The notes: a model not told the origin generated them from the letters alone. DNA of 64,000 nt from RAM1 sp041905405 (GCA_041905405.1 JAYRLC010000004.1:169822-233821); one strand, 5' to 3'; counted from the first letter of the stretch, positions 34,201-42,470 are shown. Numbers and translations are program-made.

Positions 34201-35082
34201 GTGAAGAACTTGACGATCACCGCCACCGGCGGTGCACAGATCGCGCTGCGGGTCTACGAGCCCGCGGCAACGCCGCAGGGCAGCGTGGTCGTCGGCGGCG
34301 CCATGGGCGTGCGCCAGGACTTCTATGCGCCGTTCGCGCAGTGGCTGGCGGGCCAGGGCTGGCGCGTCACCACGTTCGACTACCGCGGCAGCGGCGACTC
34401 ATTGCCCGACACGCCGCACGGCACGCTGCGCGGCTACCGCGCCGACCTGTTCGACTGGACTCGCGACTACGAAGCGGCCATCGCCCACGCCCATGCCGCG
34501 CTGCCCGATGCACCGCTGTACCTGCTGGGCCACAGCCTGGGCGCGCAGCTGCCGGGGCTGCTGAACAACCAGTACCTGGTCAGCGGCCTGCTCAGCGTGG
34601 CGGCGGGCAGCGGCTACTGGCGTGAGAACGCGCCGCAGCTCAAGCGCATCGTTCCGTACTTCTGGTTCGTGCTGGTGCCGCTGGCCACCAGGCTGTGCGG
34701 CTACTTTCCCGGCAAGAAGCTGAAGAAGGTCGGCGACCTGCCGGCTGGCGTGATCCTGCAGTGGCGCAAGTGGTGCCTGAACCCGCGCTACAGCGTGGGC
34801 GCTGAAGGCGAAACCGCGCGCCAGGGCTATGCCAACGCGCGCTTCCCCGTGCTGGCGCTGTCGGTGACCGACGACGAACTGATGACGCTGCAGGGCACCC
34901 GCAGCCTCATGAGCCTGTACGAAAACGCGCCGACCGAGGTGCAGCGCATCGCGCCGGCCGACCTGTCGGTGCGCCGCATCGGGCACTTCGGTCCGTTCCG
35001 CAGCGAGCACCAGAAGCTGCTGTGGCCGCACATCCAGCAGACGCTGGCCGGTGGCCTGAAGCCAGCGGGTTCCACCGCATGA
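34201..35082 (+). CDS. Alpha/beta-hydrolase (serine aminopeptidase-like)
   Basis: Alpha/beta-hydrolase of 293 residues, probably an esterase or thioesterase. The family pattern includes a GGAMGVRQDFYAPFAQWLA block near residue 36, TFDYRGSGDS near 60 and the nucleophile elbow LLGHSLGAQLPGL near 109-121. A later His in IGHFGPFRSEHQKLLW could complete the triad. A GTG start is used, with CAGGAG seven bases upstream. The stop overlaps the next gene's start (ATGA). The operon suggests action on acyl-CoA or acyl esters, but the substrate is unknown. Confidence 0.8.
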   Translation: MKNLTITATGGAQIALRVYEPAATPQGSVVVGGAMGVRQDFYAPFAQWLAGQGWRVTTFDYRGSGDSLPDTPHGTLRGYRADLFDWTRDYEAAIAHAHAALPDAPLYLLGHSLGAQLPGLLNNQYLVSGLLSVAAGSGYWRENAPQLKRIVPYFWFVLVPLATRLCGYFPGKKLKKVGDLPAGVILQWRKWCLNPRYSVGAEGETARQGYANARFPVLALSVTDDELMTLQGTRSLMSLYENAPTEVQRIAPADLSVRRIGHFGPFRSEHQKLLWPHIQQTLAGGLKPAGSTA

Positions 35083-35885
35083 GCGCCGAGTTCGACAAGG
35101 CCGTTGCGCTGCAGGCCGCGGGCGGCGACGCGTTTGCGGGCCACACGAGCCCGGCCTACGCCAACATGGTGGGCCCGTTCGGCGGCATCACGGCCGCGCA
35201 GGCATTGAACGCCGTGCTGCAGCATCCGCAGCGGCTGGGCGAGCCGGTCTCGCTCACGGTCAATTTCTGCGCGGCGCTGTCCGACGGGCCGTTCACGGTC
35301 ACGGCGCGGCCCGCGCGCACCAACCGCTCCACCCAGCACTGGGTGATCGAGATGACGCAGGAAGGTGCCACGGTGCTTACAGGCACTGCTTTCACTGCCA
35401 CTCGCCGCGACACCTGGAGTACGGGCGAACACAGCTTGCCCGCTGTGCCCGCGCCTGCCGACGTGCCGCTGCCCGCCGCGCGCGGTCGTGTGGAGTGGAT
35501 CAACCGCTACGAGATGCGGTTTGTGGATGGCGGCTTTCCGGCTGCGTGGGACGGCAGCGTGGGCGCCACCAGCCGCACGCAGCTGTGGCTGCGCGACAAC
35601 CCGCCGCGTCCGCTGGACTTCGCGTCGCTGGCCGCGCTTTCCGATGTGTTCTTTCCGCGCATCTGGCGGCGGCGTGCGACGCTGGTGCCCATCGGCACCG
35701 TGTCGATGACGGTGTATTTCCACGCCGACGCCGCGCAGCTTGCGGCCACGGGCACGGGCTACCTGCTGGGCCAGGCGCAAGCGCAGGCGTTTCGCAACGG
35801 CTACTTTGACCAGACGGCGCAGCTGTGGAACGAGGCGGGCGAGCTTCTCGCGACCACGCACCAGGTCGTCTACTACAAGGAATGA
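35079..35885 (+). CDS. Acyl-CoA thioesterase, TesB/HotDog family
   Basis: Double-hotdog thioesterase of 268 residues that releases free acid and CoA. N-terminal hotdog (about 20-115): MVGPFGGITAAQALNAVLQH and TARPARTNRSTQHWVIEM. C-terminal hotdog (about 140-265): WINRYEMRFVDGG, WLRDNPPRPLDFASLAALSD and QAFRNGYFDQTAQLWNEAGE. The start at 35079 overlaps the hydrolase stop. It may remove acyl-CoAs that stall beta-oxidation. The chain-length preference cannot be told. Confidence 0.85.
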   Translation: MSAEFDKAVALQAAGGDAFAGHTSPAYANMVGPFGGITAAQALNAVLQHPQRLGEPVSLTVNFCAALSDGPFTVTARPARTNRSTQHWVIEMTQEGATVLTGTAFTATRRDTWSTGEHSLPAVPAPADVPLPAARGRVEWINRYEMRFVDGGFPAAWDGSVGATSRTQLWLRDNPPRPLDFASLAALSDVFFPRIWRRRATLVPIGTVSMTVYFHADAAQLAATGTGYLLGQAQAQAFRNGYFDQTAQLWNEAGELLATTHQVVYYKE

Positions 35886-35887
35886 CC

Positions 35888-36622
35888 ATGCAAAAGGTCG
35901 CACTGGTGATCGGCGCGGGCGATGCCACGGGCGGCGCCATCGCACGCCGCTTTGCGCGCGAAGGCTACGTCGCCTGCGTCACGCGCCGCAGCCTGGACAA
36001 GCTGCAGCCGCTGGTGGACCGCATCCGCGCCGACGGCGGGCAGGCGCACGGCTTCGCGTCCGATGCGCGCAAGGAAGAGGAGGTCGTCGCGTTGATCGAG
36101 CAGATCGAATCGACTATCGGCCCCATCGAGGTCATGGTGTTCAACATCGGCGCCAACGTGCCCAGCAGCATCCTGGACCAGTCGGCGCAGAAGTATTTCA
36201 AGATCTGGGAGATGGCCTGCTTCAGCGGCTTTCTGAATGCGCGTGAAGTGGCCAAACGCATGGTCACGCGCGCCGCAGCGGACCGCAAGCAAACCATCGT
36301 GTTCACCGGCGCCACCGCGTCGCTGCGCGGCGCATCGGGCTTTGCGGCCTTCGCGGGCGCCAAGCACGCGTTGCGCGCATTGGCGCAGAGCATGGCGCGC
36401 GAGCTGGGGCCGCGCGGCATCCATGTGGCGCATGTGGTGGTGGACGGCGCGATCGACACCGAGTTCATCCGCACCACCTTCCCCGAGCGCTACGCGTTGA
36501 AGGCGCAGGATGGCATCGTCAACCCCGAGCACATCGCCGACAGCTACTGGATGCTGCACCAGCAGCCGCGCGATGCGTGGACGCATGAACTCGATTTAAG
36601 ACCGTACATGGAGAAGTTCTGA
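35888..36622 (+). CDS. SDR-family oxidoreductase
   Basis: Short-chain dehydrogenase of 244 residues. The cofactor loop is atypical, VIGAGDATGGAIARRF (about 6-21). Other motifs are NIGANVPSSI near 80, in place of the usual NNAG, and FTGATASLRGASGFAAFAGA near 140, in which the usual catalytic Tyr of YxxxK is Phe (FAAFAGAK). This suggests an altered or non-catalytic member. I prefer the ATG at 35888 because AAGGA is six bases upstream; an ATG at 35882 overlapping the previous stop would add two residues. It is part of the fatty-acid operon. Confidence 0.75.
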   Translation: MQKVALVIGAGDATGGAIARRFAREGYVACVTRRSLDKLQPLVDRIRADGGQAHGFASDARKEEEVVALIEQIESTIGPIEVMVFNIGANVPSSILDQSAQKYFKIWEMACFSGFLNAREVAKRMVTRAAADRKQTIVFTGATASLRGASGFAAFAGAKHALRALAQSMARELGPRGIHVAHVVVDGAIDTEFIRTTFPERYALKAQDGIVNPEHIADSYWMLHQQPRDAWTHELDLRPYMEKF

Positions 36623-37212
36623 TGGCCAAGACATTCGAGTTCTGGTTCGACTTCGGCAGCCCGGCGTCGTACCTGGCGTGGACGCAGATCCCAGTCATCG
36701 AGAAAGAGACGGGCGCGCAGGCCCAGGTTCGCCCCATGTTGCTGGGCGGCGTGTTCCAGGCCACGGGCAACCAGTCGCCCGCGACCATACCGGCCAAGGG
36801 CAGGTACACGTTCAACGACTTTGACCGCTTTGCGCGCCGCTACGGCGTCCCGCTGAATCGCAACCCGCACTTCCCGATCAACACGCTGACGCTCATGCGT
36901 GGCGCCGTGGGGCTGCAGCTGCGCGAGCCGGCCCGCTTCACGGCCTATGCGGACGCCGTGTTTCGCGCGATCTGGGTCGACGCGCAAAACCTCAACGACC
37001 CCGCCACAGTGGGCGGCGTGCTGCACAAGTCGGGCTTCGACCCCCAGGCGCTGCTGGCCATGACGCAGGCCGCCGAGGTCAAGGACAAGCTCAAGGCCGT
37101 CACGCAGGAAGCGATCGACCGCGGTATCTTCGGCGCACCCACCTTTTTCGTCGGCGACCAGATGTTCTGGGGCCAGGACCGTATCGATTTCGTGAAAGAA
37201 GCACTGCAATGA
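36622..37212 (+). CDS. 2-hydroxychromene-2-carboxylate isomerase-like (DsbA/GST-kappa family)
   Basis: Thioredoxin-fold protein of 196 residues from the HCCA isomerase/GST-kappa group. The N-terminal block is FEFWFDFGSPASYLAW with the glutathione-facing Ser, and the C-terminal block GIFGAPTFFVGDQMFWGQDR is characteristic. These enzymes use glutathione for isomerisation of aromatic intermediates, but many members occur in fatty-acid operons with unknown roles. The start and stop overlap neighbouring genes (TGATG and ATGA). Confidence 0.85.
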   Translation: MAKTFEFWFDFGSPASYLAWTQIPVIEKETGAQAQVRPMLLGGVFQATGNQSPATIPAKGRYTFNDFDRFARRYGVPLNRNPHFPINTLTLMRGAVGLQLREPARFTAYADAVFRAIWVDAQNLNDPATVGGVLHKSGFDPQALLAMTQAAEVKDKLKAVTQEAIDRGIFGAPTFFVGDQMFWGQDRIDFVKEALQ

Positions 37213-37976
37213 CGCAAGACATCCTTAGCCACACCGAAGCCGGTGTCATGACCATCACGCTCAACCGCGTGGACAAGAAGAACTCCATCACCGCCGACAT
37301 GTACGGCGCGATGGCTGACGCGATCAAGGCTGCGCAGGACGATGCCGCCGTGCGCGTCGTGGTGCTGCAGGGCCACGAGACCATCTTCAGCGCTGGCAAC
37401 GACATTGGCGACTTCCTGAACAAGCCGCCCGCGGGCATGGACTCGCCGGTGTTCCGCTTCCTGCACAGCATCGCCACGTTCCCCAAGCCGCTGATCGCCG
37501 CCGTCTGCGGCCCGGCCGTCGGCGTGGGCACCACGATGCTGTTCCATTGCGACCTGGTCTATGCCGGTGACAACGCGGCATTCAGCATGCCCTTCGTCAA
37601 CCTGGGCCTGTGCCCCGAGGCGGCGTCCAGCCTGCTGGTGCCGCAGATGCTGGGTTACCACCGTGCGGCCGAGGCGCTGCTGATGGGCGAGCCCTTCATG
37701 GCCGAAGCCGCGCTCGAAGTGGGCCTGGTCAACCGCGTGCTGCCGCCGACCGAAGCCAACAACTATGCAAGCGCCCAGGCCAGAAAGCTCGCGGCCAAGC
37801 CCATGAGCTCGCTGGTTGAAACCAAGCGCCTCATGAAGAAAGGGCAGACCCAGCTGGTGCTGCAGCAAATGGCCGACGAAGGCGCAAGCTTCGGCCGCAT
37901 GCTGGGCGAGCCCGCCGCGAAAGAGGCGTTCACCGCTTTCATGGAGCGGCGCAAGCCCGACTTCAGCAAGGTGTGA
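37209..37976 (+). CDS. Enoyl-CoA hydratase/isomerase family protein
   Basis: Crotonase of 255 residues, last gene of the fatty-acid operon. Oxyanion-hole segments are HETIFSAGNDIGDFLN near residue 57 and CGPAVGVGTTMLFHCDL near 99. The later block FVNLGLCPEAASSLLVPQM near 130 carries a Glu at the usual catalytic region. The AGNDI pattern and the C-terminal EPAAKEAFTAFMERRKPDFS fit the isomerase/hydratase branch (delta3-delta2-enoyl-CoA isomerase-like) rather than classic FadB hydratase. It may help degrade unsaturated acids. Confidence 0.88.
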   Translation: MTQDILSHTEAGVMTITLNRVDKKNSITADMYGAMADAIKAAQDDAAVRVVVLQGHETIFSAGNDIGDFLNKPPAGMDSPVFRFLHSIATFPKPLIAAVCGPAVGVGTTMLFHCDLVYAGDNAAFSMPFVNLGLCPEAASSLLVPQMLGYHRAAEALLMGEPFMAEAALEVGLVNRVLPPTEANNYASAQARKLAAKPMSSLVETKRLMKKGQTQLVLQQMADEGASFGRMLGEPAAKEAFTAFMERRKPDFSKV

Positions 37977-38005
37977 GCCTGCCGGCGCTGGTGTAGGCTC
38001 GCGCC

Positions 38006-39118
38006 ATGAACGACCCCATGGCCCAGGCCCGCCAGCATTTCCTGGCCGGCGTCACCCACTTCGAAGCCGGCGAACTGGAGCAGGCCGAGCGCAGCTTTGA
38101 AGCCGCCCTGGCTCTCGCACCTGGCCGCGCGTCAGTGCTGGCCAACCTGGGGGCTGCGCGCGTGCGGCTGGGCAAGTTTGCCGATGCGCTGCCGCTGCTG
38201 GAACAGGTCACCGTGGCCGAGCCGGGCAATGCGGACGCCTGGGGCCACCTGGGCACGGCCTGCGCCGAGCTGGGGCGCATGCAGGACGCGTTGCTGGCCT
38301 TTGGCCATGCGCTGCAGATCAACCCCCAACTGACCGAGGGCTGGAGCCGCCGCGGCGGGCTGCTGCGCGAGGTCGGCCAGCTGGAGGAGGCCGCCGAATG
38401 CTTCGAGCGCGCCATCGCGCTGGGCGCCGATGACGAACTGCACCGCTACTACCTCGCGTCCGTGCGCGGTGCCACACCCCCCGCGCCGCCGCGTGACTAT
38501 GTGCAGGCGCTGTTCGACACCTATGCTGACGACTTCCAGGGCCACCTGACCGGCGCGCTGCGCTACCAGGCACACGAGGTGCTGGTGGCCAACCTGCCGC
38601 CGCCCGTGTCGGGCGACGGCCGCTGGCAGTCGGTGCTGGACCTGGGCTGTGGCACCGGGCTGTGCGGCCCGCTGGTGCGTGCGCGGGCCGACCGCGTGAC
38701 CGGGGTGGACCTGTCGGCGCGCATGCTGGAGCAGGCGCGCGCAGGCGGCGCGTACGACGCGCTGGAGCATGCGGACATCACCGCCTGGCTCGGCGCGGCC
38801 CAGGGCCGCCATGACCTGGTCCTGGCCGCCGACGTGTTCATCTACGTTGGCGCGCTGCAGGATGTATTTGCGGGTGTGGCGCGGTTGCTGGCGCCCGGCG
38901 GCACGTTCGCCTTCAGTGTCGAGCGGCTGGCGGAAGATAAAGACGGGGCGCAGGGCCTGCGCCTCATGCCCAGCCTGCGCTATGCGCATGCCGAAAGCTA
39001 TGTGCGGCAGCTGGCGCAGGCCCACGGACTGCGGGTGGTGTCCACCGTGCAGGCGCCCATCCGCGAAGACCAGCGCAGGCCCATCGACGGGCTGTACTGT
39101 TACCTGCAGGGTCATTGA
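38006..39118 (+). CDS. TPR-repeat SAM-dependent methyltransferase
   Basis: Protein of 370 residues in two parts. Residues about 5-150 contain four tetratricopeptide repeats, for example GELEQAERSFEAALALAPGR, NLGAARVRLGKFADALPLLE and GQLEEAAECFERAIALGAD. Residues about 195-330 are a class I methyltransferase with motif I VLDLGCGTGLCGPL near 213, VTGVDLSARMLEQAR and LVLAADVFIYVGAL. Similar TPR methyltransferases are widespread in betaproteobacteria with unknown targets. It starts 29 bases after the enoyl-CoA hydratase gene but is probably independent in function. Confidence 0.85.
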   Translation: MNDPMAQARQHFLAGVTHFEAGELEQAERSFEAALALAPGRASVLANLGAARVRLGKFADALPLLEQVTVAEPGNADAWGHLGTACAELGRMQDALLAFGHALQINPQLTEGWSRRGGLLREVGQLEEAAECFERAIALGADDELHRYYLASVRGATPPAPPRDYVQALFDTYADDFQGHLTGALRYQAHEVLVANLPPPVSGDGRWQSVLDLGCGTGLCGPLVRARADRVTGVDLSARMLEQARAGGAYDALEHADITAWLGAAQGRHDLVLAADVFIYVGALQDVFAGVARLLAPGGTFAFSVERLAEDKDGAQGLRLMPSLRYAHAESYVRQLAQAHGLRVVSTVQAPIREDQRRPIDGLYCYLQGH

Positions 39119-39173
39119 GCACGGTCGCGGCGGCTGCGTATCATCGGCAGCTTCATTGCGGAAGGCCGTTCCC

Positions 39174-39551
39174 ATGTCGTACATGCTCCTCATCCTCGAA
39201 CCCGTCGACCAGCGGGCCGGGCGCACCGAAGCGCAGGGCCGCGATGCCTACGACCGGATGCTGAAGTTCGGCGACGGCCTGAAGGCCCGCGGCCTGCTCA
39301 AGGGCACCCAGTCGCTCGCATCCCACCGCCAGGCGGCGCGCGTCACGCACCGCGACGGGCAGGCTCAGGTCATGGACGGCCCCTTCGCCGAGGCCAAGGA
39401 AATGATCGGCGGCTATTTCATCGTGGACTGCGCCACCTTTGAAGAAGCCGTGGCCATCGCCCGCGAATGCCCGGCCGCCCAGTGGGCGACCGTGGAGGTG
39501 CGCGCCTTCGCACCCTGTTACGACGAGAGTCGGGCGCAAACCAAGGGTTAG
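39174..39551 (+). CDS. YciI/DGPF-domain protein (ECF42-associated)
   Basis: Protein of 125 residues with the DGPF (YCII-related) fold. The diagnostic segment QVMDGPFAEAKEMIGGYFIV lies near residue 64, with an N-terminal MSYMLLILEP strand and RECPAAQWATVEVRAF near the end. Such proteins are regularly encoded beside ECF42 sigma factors and are thought to be their regulon members; their biochemical role is unknown. The next gene is a paralogue. An upstream extension of the frame is rejected because this ATG starts the conserved strand. Confidence 0.85.
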   Translation: MSYMLLILEPVDQRAGRTEAQGRDAYDRMLKFGDGLKARGLLKGTQSLASHRQAARVTHRDGQAQVMDGPFAEAKEMIGGYFIVDCATFEEAVAIARECPAAQWATVEVRAFAPCYDESRAQTKG

Positions 39552-39565
39552 TACCTAGATCGGTT

Positions 39566-39592
39566 TGTCGATTGCGGCAGGTGCGGCTCGTC
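39566..39592 (+). promoter_or_regulatory. Candidate ECF42-dependent promoter
   Basis: TGTCGA (39566-39571) is followed after 17 bases by CGTC (39589-39592). As I recall, the published ECF42 consensus is TGTCGA at -35 and CG(A/T)C at -10. The site lies about 50 bases before the ATG of the second DGPF gene and inside the spacer between the two DGPF genes. I found no equal match upstream of the first DGPF, VOC or sigma-factor genes. Confidence 0.55.
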
Positions 39593-39642
39593 GTGCAGAC
39601 AGAAGCCCTGATTCCCCGGGGCTGCAGTACCAGGAGCCCGCC

Positions 39643-40068
39643 ATGCGATTCATGATCATCGTCAAATCCAACCCCGAGTTCGAGGCCGAATGCACGCCGC
39701 AGACCCCGGACGAACAGCTGATGGCTGCCATGGCCGACTACCACGAGGCCTTGTCCAAGGCCGGCGTGCTGCTGGACGCCAGCGGCCTGCAGCCCAGCCG
39801 CAAGGGCTGGCGCATCCACTACGACGGACAGAAGCGCACCGTGGTGGACGGCCCCTTTGCGGAAAGCAAGGAACTGATCGCCGGCTTCACCACCATCCAG
39901 GTGCGCAGCCGCGAAGAGGCGCTGGAATGGTCGCGCCGCTTTCCCAACCCCGTCGGCGAAAACGCCCCGGCCGTGATCGAGGTGCGCCAGCTCTACGAAC
40001 TGGATGATTTCGCGCAGAACGATCAGGTCAAGCGCTTTCGCGAGATGAACACCCCCAGCCAGAAATAG
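39643..40068 (+). CDS. YciI/DGPF-domain protein (ECF42-associated), second copy
   Basis: Protein of 141 residues, a diverged paralogue of the preceding gene product. It has the strand MRFMIIVKSNPEFEAE, the diagnostic TVVDGPFAESKELIAGFTTI near residue 66 and EALEWSRRFPNP near 95. CAGGAG precedes the ATG at 39643. Its promoter region carries the only clear ECF42-type site, so it is the best candidate target of the sigma factor encoded at 40595. Function is unknown. Confidence 0.87.
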   Translation: MRFMIIVKSNPEFEAECTPQTPDEQLMAAMADYHEALSKAGVLLDASGLQPSRKGWRIHYDGQKRTVVDGPFAESKELIAGFTTIQVRSREEALEWSRRFPNPVGENAPAVIEVRQLYELDDFAQNDQVKRFREMNTPSQK

Positions 40069-40070
40069 AA

Positions 40071-40111
40071 CGCCCCCCGAAGCGACCCTTGCGGGCCGCC
40101 GGTGGCGCTGG
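40071..40111 (+). repeat. Partial R1 repeat
   Basis: Contains CGCCCCCCGAAGCGACCCTT and GCGGGCCGCCGGTGGCGCTG, matching the proximal half of the R1 copies at 47013 and 20499 (minus strand). The GGCAAAGCCGG hairpin half is missing. It follows the second DGPF gene. Confidence 0.6.
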
Positions 40112-40149
40112 AACTTCAAGTCAACATTGCGTCTTCAAAGGAGAGTCTC

Positions 40150-40566
40150 GTGAGCAATCGCCAAATGTTCGTCAACCTGCCCATCAGCAATATGGAACGC
40201 AGCCAGGCGTTCTTCAAAAGCCTGGGCTTTTCGTTCAACCCGCAGTTCACCAATGAGCAGGGCGCCTGCATGGTGGTGAGCGATGAGCACAACTACGTCA
40301 TGCTGCTGGTCGAGCCGTTCTTCAAGGGCTTCACCAACAAGCCGGTGGCCGACGCAACGAAAGGCACGGAAGTGCTGATCTGCCTGTCGTGCGAAAGCCG
40401 TGACGAGGTCGATGAACTCGTGAAGAAAGCATTGGCCGCCGGCGGCACCGCCCCCATGCCTGCGCAGGACCACGGCTTCATGTACGGCCACGGCTTTACG
40501 GATCTCGATGGCCATATGTGGGAACTGATGTTCATGGACCCGAACGCAGCTCCCCCGCAAGCCTGA
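40150..40566 (+). CDS. VOC (glyoxalase/bleomycin-resistance-like) family protein
   Basis: Protein of 138 residues with the vicinal-oxygen-chelate fold. It shows the first strand FVNLPISNMERSQAFFKSLG (about 6-25), a second repeat around VDELVKKALAAGGTAP and the C-terminal GFTDLDGHMWELMFMDPNA typical of PhnB/glyoxalase-like members. I chose the GTG start at 40150 because AGGAG lies seven bases upstream; an ATG five codons later is possible. It sits between the DGPF genes and the sigma-factor gene, an arrangement seen in ECF42 loci. The substrate is unknown. Confidence 0.85.
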   Translation: MSNRQMFVNLPISNMERSQAFFKSLGFSFNPQFTNEQGACMVVSDEHNYVMLLVEPFFKGFTNKPVADATKGTEVLICLSCESRDEVDELVKKALAAGGTAPMPAQDHGFMYGHGFTDLDGHMWELMFMDPNAAPPQA

Positions 40567-40594
40567 GCCGACCGCAGACCAGGACACGCTGCCC

Positions 40595-41878
40595 GTGCAC
40601 TCCGCCACCCACCAGGCCATCTCCGCCGTATGGCGCATCGAATCCGCCAAGATCGTGGCCACCGTCGCGCGCATGGTGCGCGACATCGGCCTGGCCGAGG
40701 AGCTGGCGCAGGACGCGCTGGTGTCGGCGCTGGAGCATTGGCCGCGGGACGGCGTGCCGGCCAACCCCGCGGCCTGGCTGGTGACGGCGGCCAAACGCAA
40801 GGCGCTGGACCATCTGCGACACCTCAAGATGCAGGGCGAAAAGCTGGAGGAACTGGGCCATGACCTCGAAGCACAAGAGGCGCTGATCGTGCCGGACTTC
40901 GTCGACGCTTTGGGTGAGGCGATGCAGGACGACATCGGCGACGACCTGCTGCGCCTGATCTTCACGGCCTGCCACCCGGTGCTGTCCACCGACGCGCGCG
41001 TGGCGCTCACGCTCAAGCTGCTGGGCGGCCTGACCACGCACGAGATCGCGCGGGCCTGCCTGGTGCCCGAGCCCACCATCGCGCAGCGCATCGTGCGGGC
41101 CAAGCGCACGCTCTCCGAGGCGAAAGTGCCGTTCGAGGTGCCGCGCGCCGACGCGCTGGCCGAGCGGCTGGCGTCGGTGCTCGAGGTCGTCTACCTGATC
41201 TTCAACGAGGGCTACACGGCCACAGCCGGGCAGGACTGGATGCGCCCCGCGCTCGTGCAGGAGGCGCTGCGCCTGGGCCGCATGCTGGCCGAGCTGGCGC
41301 ACGAGGAGCCCGAGGCGCATGGCCTGGCCGGGCTGATGGAGCTGCAGGCGTCGCGCAGCGCCGCGCGCGTGGACGCGCAGGGCCGCCCCGTGCTGCTGAT
41401 GGCGCAGGACCGCGGGCGCTGGGACCGCCTGCTGATCCGCCGCGGCCTGGCCGCGCTGGAGCGAGCCCAGGCACTGTGCCTGCAGCAGAAGCAGGCCATG
41501 GGGCCGTATGCCCTGCAGGCGGCCATCGCGGCCTGCCACGCGCGCGCGCCCACAGGCGACGCGACCGACTGGACGCGCATCGCCGCGCTGTACGACGCGC
41601 TGGCCCAGGCCGCGCCGTCGCCCGTGGTGGAGCTGAACCGTGCCGTGGCCGTGGGCATGGCGTTCGGTCCGGCGGCGGGGCTGGACATCATCGACGGGCT
41701 GATGCAGGACAAGGCCCTGCGCAACTACCAGTGGCTGCCCAGCGTGCGTGGCGACCTGCTGGCCAAGCTGGGCCGGCACGACGAGGCGCGCGCGGAGTTT
41801 CTGCGCGCGGCGGAGCTGGCGCACAACGAGCGGGAGCGGGAACTGTTGCTGGCGCGGGCCAATGGCGACAGCACTTAG
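40595..41878 (+). CDS. ECF42-group RNA polymerase sigma factor with C-terminal TPR-like extension
   Basis: Sigma-70 family protein of 427 residues, about twice the size of a normal ECF factor. Region 2 (about 15-80) contains RMVRDIGLAEELAQDALVSA and NPAAWLVTAAKRKALDHLR. Region 4 (about 120-180) contains ALTLKLLGGLTTHEIARACL and EPTIAQRIVRAKRTL. The long C-terminal part (about 190-427) begins EVVYLIFNEGYTATAGQDW and is helical and TPR-like, ending ELAHNERERELLLARANGD, as in the ECF42 group, where it replaces an anti-sigma partner. A GTG start is used. It probably directs transcription of the neighbouring DGPF gene. Confidence 0.9.
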   Translation: MHSATHQAISAVWRIESAKIVATVARMVRDIGLAEELAQDALVSALEHWPRDGVPANPAAWLVTAAKRKALDHLRHLKMQGEKLEELGHDLEAQEALIVPDFVDALGEAMQDDIGDDLLRLIFTACHPVLSTDARVALTLKLLGGLTTHEIARACLVPEPTIAQRIVRAKRTLSEAKVPFEVPRADALAERLASVLEVVYLIFNEGYTATAGQDWMRPALVQEALRLGRMLAELAHEEPEAHGLAGLMELQASRSAARVDAQGRPVLLMAQDRGRWDRLLIRRGLAALERAQALCLQQKQAMGPYALQAAIAACHARAPTGDATDWTRIAALYDALAQAAPSPVVELNRAVAVGMAFGPAAGLDIIDGLMQDKALRNYQWLPSVRGDLLAKLGRHDEARAEFLRAAELAHNERERELLLARANGDST

Positions 41879-41902
41879 GAGTCCGGGCCGCAGAAGTCAT
41901 AC

Positions 41903-41934
41903 GCCGTCATCCCCGCGCACGCGGGGATCCAGTG
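41903..41934. repeat. GTCATCCCCGCG palindromic repeat
   Basis: ATCCCCGC and GCGGGGAT (41909-41916 and 41921-41928) form a perfect hairpin inside GCCGTCATCCCCGCGCACGC. It belongs to the same broad class as the repeat at 29541-29588. It may terminate or stabilise the sigma-factor transcript. Confidence 0.75.
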
Positions 41935-41974
41935 CTTTCGTCTTTGCATCCGGACGCGCTGGATTCCCGCCTTC

Positions 41975-42367
41975 GCGCACTGCTGTCCGGAATAAGTCCA
42001 GCTGACATCGCCGGTCCCAAGCCCTGTTCATACGACTTTCTTTTTTCCCGGGAAGTACGCCCGTCGCGGCGGGGCGGCGCTTTCGCCACCAGAGCCCGGC
42101 CCCCTTCGGGGTGAGCCGCTGCAGTACTCAGGCTGGCGGGTGACAGCCCGGTCTCCGTCCATACCCGTACGCCAGCCCTCCTTGCTTCGCGCCCGGGCTC
42201 TTGATCGGTGGCGAAAGCGCCGCCCCACCGCGACGGGCTTCGGACCAGCGTTACAGAAGCCGGAGTCCACTCTCTCGAACGCCGCAAGCCTGACGGGATG
42301 GCGCGAACAGGGCGCCGTCCCGTCAGGCGTCTTGCGCATCGGAGATTTATTCCGGACAGCAGTGCGC
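41975..42367. repeat. Outer inverted repeat pair enclosing the MITE-like element
   Basis: GCGCACTGCTGTCCGGAATA (from 41975) is repeated as its exact reverse complement ending at 42367; the arms are 21 bases (41975-41995 and 42347-42367). They enclose about 350 bases that include the 42060-42237 element. Confidence 0.75.
42060..42237. repeat. MITE-like element copy 2 (31-base inverted ends)
   Basis: The left arm 42060-42090 and right arm 42207-42237 are reverse complements with one mismatch and are identical to the arms of the copy at 23925-24103. The interior shares GCCGCTGCAGTACTCAGG and most flanking sequence. Homology continues to the right into AAGCCTGACGGGATGGCG. Confidence 0.75.
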
Positions 42368-42422
42368 CTTCGCGGGAATGACGGTTTGCCTGATAGGGCA
42401 TCACGCGTCAACTCATTTTTGC

Positions 42423-42436
42423 CAAGCGTCTGCTTG
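42423..42436. promoter_or_regulatory. Possible TetR operator
   Basis: The 14-base palindrome CAAGCGTCTGCTTG lies 34 bases before the TetR ATG, at a promoter-like distance. AT-rich sequence (CTAAAAATACC) follows directly. Its assignment to the adjacent repressor is inference from position only. Confidence 0.35.
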
Positions 42437-42470
42437 CTAAAAATACCGGCATTTGCTATGGTCAGCAGCC

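Larger units (their letters stand above)
41879..42470. repeat. Nested repeat island between the sigma factor and TetR genes
   Basis: No gene is evident in these 592 bases. From left to right they hold a GTCATCCCCGCG palindrome (41903-41934), one arm of an outer inverted repeat (41975-41995), an approximately 180-base element with 31-base inverted ends (42060-42237), the other outer arm (42347-42367) and a second diverged GGGAATGACGG end near 42374. The right end leads into the TetR promoter. Confidence 0.85.
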
